Shown in pieces: positions 6,885 through 12,510 of a DNA stretch of 12,510 bases. The DNA lies in assembly GCA_022424925.1 (NCBI GenBank), contig JAKMGM010000020.1, forward strand, positions 1-12,510, in the 5' to 3' direction. The position numbers and the translations under genes are program-made. This DNA comes from Candidatus Poseidoniaceae archaeon (lineage in GTDB: Archaea; Thermoplasmatota; Poseidoniia; Poseidoniales; Poseidoniaceae). The notes under the pieces are model-generated. The model was not told the origin of the DNA. It ran no database searches and saw only the letters and a list, made by a program, of their open reading frames with translations. How positions within the stretch are numbered: position 1 is the first letter of the stretch; every line of letters begins with the position of its first letter.

Positions 6885-6906
6885 CTTCCGATTTAATCGA
6901 CGGAAG
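6885..6906. repeat. Inverted repeat, 6-bp stem with 10-base loop
   Basis: CTTCCG at 6885-6890 and CGGAAG at 6901-6906 are reverse complements around a 10-base A/T-rich centre that itself contains the palindrome GATTTAATC. The architecture, arms around a 10-base spacer, repeats that of the 8-bp inverted repeat about 53 bases upstream. A dimeric-regulator site before aroD is possible. Confidence 0.45.
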
Positions 6907-6958
6907 TCAAAACCTTTCAAGCGAGAGCGTTAAGAAGCCAGCCAAAGTCGCCGAAAGC

Positions 6959-7762
6959 ATGCCCAACCCGAAGATATGCGTCTCTTTAGAAGAAACTACA
7001 GTCAAAGCAATGGTTGACGAAGCCGCAAGAGCCGGAATTCACGGTGCTGACATGGTTGAAGTACGGTTCGACCGATTGTACCTCACCAAGCCCCAAGCAA
7101 CCGTTGTTGAAGACGATGAAGGGAACCGAACATCAACCATGCCGCCTGTCACCGACTGGGCAGTTGCAGATGTTTCCGAATTGAATGTGGAAGACTCGAT
7201 TGCAGCGCTAAAGGAGGGCATTTCCCTACCAGTGGTTTTTGCTGTTCGTCCCGTCCGTGAAGGAGGACACTTTCCCGGAAACGAAGAACAACGTGTTGCA
7301 GCCCTCCACAGCGCCGTACAATCGAATGTGGCCTGGATTGACCTTGAACTCTCCATCGACGACAAAGAAAGAGCAGCTCTTGTCGATGCTGCCAAGTCAG
7401 CAAACTGCCAGATCATCGCCTCTCAGCACGATGTGGAATCCACACCAAGTGCCGAAGAGATTGTCAACATGGTAACTCAAAACGGAGAGCACGGTGATGT
7501 TTTCAAATATTGCAGTACGGTAAACGACCACCAAGACGCATTGCAACTTGTCGATGCTGCCAATACGCTCACTTCACAGGACTCGGCACCACCATACAGC
7601 CTCATGGCATTGGGCAACGGGGGAGACTGGGCGAGAATCCATGCGCCGACTCTTGGACAAGAAATGGTCTACGCCACCATGCGTGATGAATTTCGCCTCT
7701 CTGACAAGGGCTTAGTGAACGTACGAGACCTCCAAGATGCTTGGAGACTCCTCGAGTACTGA
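6959..7762 (+). CDS. aroD: 3-dehydroquinate dehydratase, type I
   Basis: A 267-residue class I dehydroquinase, which makes 3-dehydroshikimate from 3-dehydroquinate through a Schiff base on lysine (shikimate pathway, cytoplasm). Seen, with E. coli equivalents in brackets: MVEVRFDRL with Glu34 and Arg36 (Glu46, Arg48); FAVRPVREGGHF with Arg97 (Arg82); IASQHDVESTP with His157 (His143); DVFKYCSTVND with Lys183 (Lys170, Schiff base); and WARIHAPTLG with Arg226 (Arg213). The C-terminal loop reads LSDKGLVNVRDL. Its Ser248 matches Ser232, but the usually conserved Gln (Gln236) appears to be Leu252. The protein is slightly longer than usual because of an insert of about 25-30 residues near 42-70. Start: the ATG at 6959 is the only ordinary start in the frame, which is open back to 6848; no SD precedes it, so it may be leaderless, with a weak TTAAG centred about 27 bases upstream. 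It is transcribed divergently from gyrBA. Confidence 0.93.
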   Translation: MPNPKICVSLEETTVKAMVDEAARAGIHGADMVEVRFDRLYLTKPQATVVEDDEGNRTSTMPPVTDWAVADVSELNVEDSIAALKEGISLPVVFAVRPVREGGHFPGNEEQRVAALHSAVQSNVAWIDLELSIDDKERAALVDAAKSANCQIIASQHDVESTPSAEEIVNMVTQNGEHGDVFKYCSTVNDHQDALQLVDAANTLTSQDSAPPYSLMALGNGGDWARIHAPTLGQEMVYATMRDEFRLSDKGLVNVRDLQDAWRLLEY

Positions 7763-7772
7763 AACGGCACAC

Positions 7773-7793
7773 AACGCATCCTAGGTGCGTTTT
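7773..7793 (+). terminator. Hairpin with T-run after aroD
   Basis: AACGCA at 7773-7778 pairs with TGCGTT at 7786-7791 across a 7-base loop, and four T bases end the structure (7790-7793). It lies 10 bases after the aroD stop and directly abuts the TAA of the convergent gene. The stem is short, so the strength is uncertain. No T-run lies on the minus side, so it would act for aroD only. Confidence 0.45.
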
Positions 7794-8949
7794 ACGCCTC
7801 ACTTGGATGGTCAATAGTTTCAGATTTGTTTTCGTCTAACATCACTCTTTCAGCATCGTTCTGCTCAGGTATCGGAACCGGTTGCCTCATTTCTTTGGCC
7901 ACCGACAACTGCTCATACTGAGCATGAGAGGAAGGTGTACCTTCAAGAGATGGAACGATTGATTCTTTATCATCCTTAGGAGCAAGCCCCGCTTTCATAT
8001 ACCTCGCATTTAGAACAAATGGAAGTACGAGAGTCCCCAAAAAACCAGCGAGGAACACAAGAGCGACCGTAAATGGCGGTAGTATAAAACTGCGTTCAGT
8101 CGTAATGATTGTGACATCTGCTGCTACAATCGTATTAGGGGGAGGTGCGTCGAAATCATGCACATTGTCCCAAGTATCAATGACGATGTAGAAATCTTCC
8201 CAATTTTCACCGGAGAAAAACGAAGAATACATCTCGGGGCCGTCGAGATTCAAAGCGAAATTAACCTCTGAGGTTTTCTCGTATTCATGTGAATCCCTGA
8301 ACGATTTCCACCCCAAGAAATTGAAACTACGCCATTCAGGAGGAATATCTGAAAGCGATTCCTCGAGTCCACCTTCGTCGTCATACCATGGATTATTACC
8401 GTGGTTGCTGCGATACGAATCTTGGTATCGTGAATATTCTTGAGACGTGAAAAGGTATACATCTGCATCAACAGGATTGAATGAAGTGTCTTGAAGAGTA
8501 ATGCAAATCGTTGTTCGATAATCAGCGGAAAGATTGACCCGAAGTGCGCCGACACTGTCGTTTCCAATAAGCATCGTTGTGAAGTGATTGACTTCCAAAG
8601 GTTCGAGGCGTGGCATGTAATACGATTCATACATCCACGCTTCTTCGGGATTCAATTCAGGATCGTACGCTACTTGAGTGGAACTTTGGGGCGATGAGCC
8701 TGATGAAAATTCATCGTCACCATCATTTTCCATTTCATCGTAGTAAATATAGTCGTCCCACCACATATCGTCGTGGAAAGGCACCATAGACGAACGCTGT
8801 ACTGTTGTGTTCCATTCGACAGGCGTTGTATCGCCGACGCAAGCATCTGCTGCCTGGGCGTTCACTGCGACCGGTGAGGAAAGTATGAACAAAAACAACG
8901 GAAACAACAGCGTTATGGTTATCGAACCAACCCGTGCATGTGCCGACAT
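7792..8949 (-). CDS. Type I membrane protein of unknown function, large acidic ectodomain
   Basis: Not recognised. The 385-residue protein has a Sec-type signal peptide (hydrophobic ITITLLFPLFLFILSS at 10-25, likely cleavage after AVNAQA near 33), an ectodomain of about 255 residues, one membrane helix near 289-313 (FILPPFTVALVFLAGFLGTL) followed by positive residues, and a cytoplasmic tail of about 70 polar residues. The ectodomain opens with a striking acidic, aromatic stretch (FHDDMWWDDYIYYDEMEND, 58-76). Further in, RVNLSADYRTTICITL and EDFYIVIDTWDN look like strands of a beta-sandwich; a PPC-like (pre-peptidase C-terminal) fold is possible but not shown. Cys37 and Cys149 could form a disulfide. 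It lies 50 bases after the PKD metalloprotease in the same direction, so the two are probably co-expressed; a partner or accessory role to that protease is a guess. Start: ATG with GAGGAGAG upstream. Confidence 0.85.
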   Translation of the reverse strand: MSAHARVGSITITLLFPLFLFILSSPVAVNAQAADACVGDTTPVEWNTTVQRSSMVPFHDDMWWDDYIYYDEMENDGDDEFSSGSSPQSSTQVAYDPELNPEEAWMYESYYMPRLEPLEVNHFTTMLIGNDSVGALRVNLSADYRTTICITLQDTSFNPVDADVYLFTSQEYSRYQDSYRSNHGNNPWYDDEGGLEESLSDIPPEWRSFNFLGWKSFRDSHEYEKTSEVNFALNLDGPEMYSSFFSGENWEDFYIVIDTWDNVHDFDAPPPNTIVAADVTIITTERSFILPPFTVALVFLAGFLGTLVLPFVLNARYMKAGLAPKDDKESIVPSLEGTPSSHAQYEQLSVAKEMRQPVPIPEQNDAERVMLDENKSETIDHPSEA

Positions 8950-8953
8950 CGAA

Positions 8954-8961
8954 CTCTCCTC
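8954..8961 (-). promoter_or_regulatory. Shine-Dalgarno for the type I membrane protein
   Basis: Minus-strand GAGGAGAG sits 4 bases before the ATG at 8949 (GGAG 6 bases away), supporting that start. The 50-base gap to the upstream gene also holds a TATA-like TTTGTATAA (minus strand, near 8983-8991), so an extra internal promoter is possible. Confidence 0.65.
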
Positions 8962-8999
8962 AACTCAGCGATTAACGAGGCGGTTATACAAACTAACGG

Positions 9000-11900
9000 T
9001 CAGCTTCGTCGACGCAACGGCCGTATGTAACCGCTATCATCACTTCTTCGTTCATCCTTCGATAGAATGCCCGGTGCAGGCGGAGGAGTGTGATGGTCCA
9101 TACCCAACAGCCCTCCTTGGCTTTCGACATGTTCGACATCGGTGTAGGTTTCCGCAGCTTGCTTCGCTTCATCCTCAAGTTCTGAAGGTTCACGCATGAC
9201 CAACCACCCGAGAATGAGAGCGACTGAAATAAGAGCAACGAATGTCGCCAAGTCCGAACCAGCATCGGCAAGCCAACTCTTCCAATCATCGACACTGAAA
9301 TCGGAAAGCGACGGTGGTGCTGAGGGTTCAGGGCTGACCTCGATTTCAAGATCCATCATGTCGCAAATACCTAAACTGTCACATACTTCTACACGGATAG
9401 TGAAGAGACCGACCTCTTCCCAAGAACCAGAGACACGACTTTCTGAGCCAGCAATCGGGTCAATCCAATCATCAGCGGGGTTGCCGTTTTCATTGGCATC
9501 CGTGTCGATATCCAAGTCCCAACGAATGATGAGTTCAGGACTCAATGTCTCGTCACGGTCCGAGATTGAACCGTCGTTTACATTGGTGTCGCGATAAACT
9601 GCAAGTCCTAAATCCGATTCTATATCTGAAATGTTTGCACTGACTGAATACGAGTCTGAAACAATGATTTCATCTTGAATGAAAATCTCGTGAACAATCG
9701 GAGGATGATCGATGACGACTCTGAAGAATGCACGGGAAACATCACCAGTACCAAAGGCGTCACGAACGGTAAGCGATACCGTGTATTCACCTGGCAAAGC
9801 GTAGGAATGCCAAGGAGTTGGTTCCGAGTTGAGAGGCGAACCGTCGCCAAAGTCCCACGTGTACTGAACAAGTCCGTTCCAATCGGGTGAGTTTGCGTCA
9901 AGAGGGACATATTTGCCTTCAAACGACTGGTCGCCGTCTCGTGTTCCGTCAGAATCGAAATAAAGCAATGCATGAGGGGCTGCAAAGGTTTCATCCGCAT
10001 CATTGAATGTTCGTGACCAATCTAAATCAGTTATCGGAGGCAATGAACTGGAATCTGTCATTTGCTCATCGTTGTACCATGCATCGAGAATCTGGACTGA
10101 GATGAGCGGGAGTGGGTTTGCAATTTCGACGGTCAAGACTCGCGCTATACTCTGCTCACCCGCCTCATCGGTTACGACCAAGGTGACGGTGTGGATTCCC
10201 GGCTGAGAAAAGGTATGGGTCGCTTGCGGACTGGAACCGTATGTACCGTCATCGGAAAAACTCCAGTTGTAGGTCAGGTCGCTCGAATCTCCAACTGTAC
10301 CATCGGGATCAAACGAGTTTCGACCATCGAACGTGTATGGCGTCTCAACTTGTCCATCTTCAACACGGAAATCGATAAGTGACGTACCGGTACTCGTCGT
10401 TTTTACAACGAAATCGGCAACAGGAATCTGATTGAAGACCAAGACATTGAGTGTTGTCGATACCGAACTGCCATCATCATCAGTAACTGTCAATTGTGCG
10501 CTCTTGAGACCTGGAGTGTCCCAAGAAGGCACCGGATTCGCCTGAGAAGAGGTCGTCTGGGTGAAATCATCATTCCGGTCAGTGACCCCACCATCGAGAT
10601 TAACTCCTTCTGGGAAGAACCAACTGTAGGAAACAATGCTACCATCATCATCCTTGAAGACATCCGGCATAACAATCGAGTTGTATGTCGATGTTGACAA
10701 ATTCTCAGAAAATATTTGGTAAGGAATGCGGTTGTTGACAAGCACAACTATATTCTTTACACCAGAATTTATACCATCTGAGACGGTCAGTGTGAGGTCG
10801 TAACTTTGATTCACACCGTCGATGTCACCCCATTCGTGTGGCGCCTCGTACAGTCCAACACCGCTGTCGATATTGCCGTCACCCCAATTCCATTCGAAGG
10901 TCAAATTCTGTGTCGGAACATTGTCGTATGTCAACGAAGCAGAGAACAGAATAAGCTGTTCGGTTAAAATCGAAACTTGGTTTTCAATCACCACATTGTT
11001 GACGGTGATGAGAGGGACTGGAGGGGTGGTATCAGTAATGTTCAATTCCAGCACATCAACATCGGACCATGACCCACCTTGGTCTTCCACTCGCAGGGTC
11101 GCATTGTAGATTCCAATGTCTTCGTACGAACGCAGAGGAGACTTAAGGCCAGACGAAGTACCATCGCCGAAACTCCATGCATAGGCAACTGGGGAGTCCG
11201 AATACGGCAATGAATTGTTGTCGAAGGATAAGCCCCATGCGTCAAACCCATCGCCAGTAAACTGGATGTTTTCCCATGTCTGTGATTCGTTTGGAGAAAC
11301 GGTGCCGTTAGCGGTTGGTTTCATGTTATCAAGTACCTGAGGCGACGTCGACAAGGTGTCAACAGTAGCACCAATCATGTCGGTCATTTGCATCTCGAAG
11401 GTGTACTGCGAACTTTTTGGTGCGGTGAACCAAATGCTTTCATCGGTTGGAATTCCGCCGCCTGCCGAGACGCGCTTTGTTTGAGTATCGATGACTACGC
11501 CGCTGTTATCAAGAACCCGAGTGGTGACATCAAGGTCTTCAAAGAAAGCATTTGAGAACACTTGGTAGTCGATTTGTACTGTATCGGATGCACCATCGCC
11601 ATCACGGTCACTTGGAGTTGTCGTATTGAGTGTTAGCGTTGCAGGCGAGGTGATTCGTGCTGCTTCAATGTCGACTGTTCCTTGCGGATAGGAAGGACCG
11701 CAGGAAGTGTAGTCGCAATCAGCAACTGTGCTGGCGTACCATGTGATGGCCCATACTTCATCAGTGAGATTACCGAAACCGGGGATCAGTGCTGTTGCAA
11801 CATTGTTTTGGAAGTTCAAATCGGTGGCTGTCCAGAGTCCGTCTGCAGTCGCTTTCGAAACAACAACTCCGTCGAACTGACTCACATCTGCAGTTAAACG

Positions 11901-12510
11901 CATAGTAAGTGGGGCTGGAGAAGACGCCCCCGGTGTGAATTTGAATGCACGAATGCCCCAACCTTCGACGCTGTGTCCAGTCGAAGACCATGGGCCTGCC
12001 CATTCACTGTTGGTATCAGCTGGTTGAACCCGACAGAACGAGCCTGATGAGCAGGTCGATGTCAAATCCAGATTTGAAAAACCGTAAATGCCTTGGTCAG
12101 AATCCAATACGGCTGCAATCGAAAAGTTTGCAAAAATTTGTCCCATCGTTCGACCGATAGCACCGCTTTGACCGCTCACTGGCGAGATGGCCAGGTTCTC
12201 CACTCCAAGTCCGCCTGTGGCTGAATCTTGTACAAGTTGTCGCACAGCAGGCCCGCCGCCAAGATGGTCTGCAAGATACATTGTAAAAATAAATCCTGCA
12301 CCATAATCTGCGAATCGTTGATTCCACCAACGAACCGATAGTTCAGATGACTGCGTCCACTGGTTAAGGTGACTCACGAGTGTAGAATCTGCCCCAAAGC
12401 AGAGGTAAATTGCTACATCTGCATTGCCCTCATCAATCCAGAGGTTTTCATACGGATCTTGGGCGTTGTGCAAGAGGTGTTCAAGTTCGTGGGCAAGAAT
12501 GGATTTGCCC
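9000..12510 (-). CDS. Membrane-anchored PKD-domain metalloprotease, N-terminus outside window
   Basis: The frame runs off the right edge; 1170 residues are visible and the apparent start (a TTG at 12473) is internal. At the edge lies LAHELEHLLHNAQDP, with a zinc HExxH, then LWIDEGNADV, whose Glu is a likely third ligand 16 residues on, as in gluzincin peptidases (M30/M6-like HExxH with a later NEG/DEG motif). Counting from the Leu at 12473: catalytic-domain remainder to about 273; a beta-rich part with calcium loop DRDGDGASD at 289-297; six PKD or PKD-like domains from 385 to 1047; one membrane helix at about 1074-1093; a cytoplasmic tail ending SGYIRPLRRRS. Cys pairs C141/C147, C253/C258 and C1031/C1037 suggest small disulfide loops, and NxS/T sequons are frequent. 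It is probably a surface protease that digests proteins outside the cell, with PKD domains acting as spacer or binding modules. It is followed after 50 bases by the unknown membrane protein. Confidence 0.88.
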   Translation of the reverse strand, partial: GKSILAHELEHLLHNAQDPYENLWIDEGNADVAIYLCFGADSTLVSHLNQWTQSSELSVRWWNQRFADYGAGFIFTMYLADHLGGGPAVRQLVQDSATGGLGVENLAISPVSGQSGAIGRTMGQIFANFSIAAVLDSDQGIYGFSNLDLTSTCSSGSFCRVQPADTNSEWAGPWSSTGHSVEGWGIRAFKFTPGASSPAPLTMRLTADVSQFDGVVVSKATADGLWTATDLNFQNNVATALIPGFGNLTDEVWAITWYASTVADCDYTSCGPSYPQGTVDIEAARITSPATLTLNTTTPSDRDGDGASDTVQIDYQVFSNAFFEDLDVTTRVLDNSGVVIDTQTKRVSAGGGIPTDESIWFTAPKSSQYTFEMQMTDMIGATVDTLSTSPQVLDNMKPTANGTVSPNESQTWENIQFTGDGFDAWGLSFDNNSLPYSDSPVAYAWSFGDGTSSGLKSPLRSYEDIGIYNATLRVEDQGGSWSDVDVLELNITDTTPPVPLITVNNVVIENQVSILTEQLILFSASLTYDNVPTQNLTFEWNWGDGNIDSGVGLYEAPHEWGDIDGVNQSYDLTLTVSDGINSGVKNIVVLVNNRIPYQIFSENLSTSTYNSIVMPDVFKDDDGSIVSYSWFFPEGVNLDGGVTDRNDDFTQTTSSQANPVPSWDTPGLKSAQLTVTDDDGSSVSTTLNVLVFNQIPVADFVVKTTSTGTSLIDFRVEDGQVETPYTFDGRNSFDPDGTVGDSSDLTYNWSFSDDGTYGSSPQATHTFSQPGIHTVTLVVTDEAGEQSIARVLTVEIANPLPLISVQILDAWYNDEQMTDSSSLPPITDLDWSRTFNDADETFAAPHALLYFDSDGTRDGDQSFEGKYVPLDANSPDWNGLVQYTWDFGDGSPLNSEPTPWHSYALPGEYTVSLTVRDAFGTGDVSRAFFRVVIDHPPIVHEIFIQDEIIVSDSYSVSANISDIESDLGLAVYRDTNVNDGSISDRDETLSPELIIRWDLDIDTDANENGNPADDWIDPIAGSESRVSGSWEEVGLFTIRVEVCDSLGICDMMDLEIEVSPEPSAPPSLSDFSVDDWKSWLADAGSDLATFVALISVALILGWLVMREPSELEDEAKQAAETYTDVEHVESQGGLLGMDHHTPPPAPGILSKDERRSDDSGYIRPLRRRS
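9333..11321 (-). repeat. Array of six PKD / PKD-like domains
   Basis: Tandem Ig-like PKD units within the protease, recognised by the W-x-F/W-GDG core and the later Y-x-V-x-L-x-V-x-D strand. Cores: YAWSFGDGTS (about 431), FEWNWGDGN (527), YSWFFPEG (616, degenerate), YNWSFSDDG (735, one residue off), YTWDFGDGS (871) and IRWDLDID (983, degenerate). Units 1, 2 and 5 are canonical; 3, 4 and 6 have lost or altered the GDG turn. Units are diverged from one another, so the array is old and not a recent duplication. Confidence 0.85.
12477..12491 (-). other. Zinc-protease HExxH codons
   Basis: Minus-strand codons read His-Glu-Leu-Glu-His, preceded by LA and followed by LLHNAQDP. The two His would bind zinc and the first Glu would be the catalytic base. 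Only the motif and its C-terminal side are in the window. Confidence 0.8.

Larger units (their letters stand above)
6616..6958. other. Divergent control region between gyrB and aroD
   Basis: A 343-base stretch with no established gene. It holds, left to right: the gyrB SD; a short T-run on the plus strand near 6649-6657; a C-rich/G-rich pair CCCCTC (6733-6738) and GAGGGG (6758-6763) that could pair across 19 bases; a TATA-like element at 6764-6771; a second GAGGGGG at 6791; two hairpin-forming inverted repeats (6830-6855 and 6885-6906); and two very small candidate ORFs. No good SD precedes the aroD ATG. No tRNA, repeat array or mobile-element end was seen. Confidence 0.8.

Noticed and set aside
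12471..12473. Start of the protease gene at TTG 12473
   Set aside because: The frame continues upstream to the window edge and includes the HExxH zinc motif, so the TTG is an internal Leu codon.
1..12510. CRISPR array, insertion sequence, tRNA or rRNA gene
   Set aside because: No regularly spaced direct repeats, transposase motifs, terminal inverted repeats flanking a gene, or tRNA/rRNA-like segments were recognised on either strand.

Overview
The window most likely comes from a planktonic marine archaeon of the Marine Group II / Poseidoniales type. This placement is inferred from gene content and no marker RNA is present. It rests on a bacterial-type gyrase pair beside a type I 3-dehydroquinate dehydratase, on a large membrane-anchored protease with many PKD domains, and on archaeal-looking promoter and U-tract signals. 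Strong Shine-Dalgarno sequences in front of several genes show that this organism also uses SD-led initiation, at least here. No CRISPR array, insertion sequence, rRNA or tRNA gene was seen.

Layout from left to right. (1) Positions 1-554, plus strand: the C-terminal part of an aspartoacylase/succinylglutamate desuccinylase-family protein. Its stop codon directly abuts the stop of the next, convergent gene. (2) 555-1811, minus: a DRE-TIM acyltransferase of the 2-isopropylmalate/homocitrate synthase group, without the C-terminal regulatory domain. (3) 1896-6615, minus: gyrB then gyrA, overlapping by 11 bases. Both start with TTG behind excellent SD sequences. GyrA ends in a textbook EF-hand calcium loop and carries a second DxDxDG-type loop in its beta-pinwheel. 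(4) 6616-6958: a 343-base divergent control region with one good TATA element, two short hairpins with 10-base loops, and two candidate tiny ORFs (42 codons toward gyrB, 18 codons toward aroD). (5) 6959-7762, plus: aroD, followed by a short hairpin with a T-run. (6) 7792-12510, minus: a two-gene surface-protein unit. Upstream is an HExxH metalloprotease (its N-terminus lies outside the window) with six PKD or PKD-like domains, one C-terminal membrane anchor and a basic, proline-containing cytoplasmic tail. After 50 bases comes a 385-residue type I membrane protein of unknown function.

How the genes relate: gyrB and gyrA make one A2B2 gyrase and are very probably translationally coupled. aroD and the acyltransferase belong to core biosynthesis (shikimate pathway; branched-chain amino acid or related 2-oxo acid elongation). 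The protease and its neighbour look like a co-expressed cell-surface degradation or adhesion unit. The most unusual observation is the EF-hand appended to GyrA. It sits where the acidic tail of bacterial GyrA lies, a tail known in E. coli to tune DNA wrapping, and it suggests a gyrase whose activity could respond to calcium or another divalent ion.
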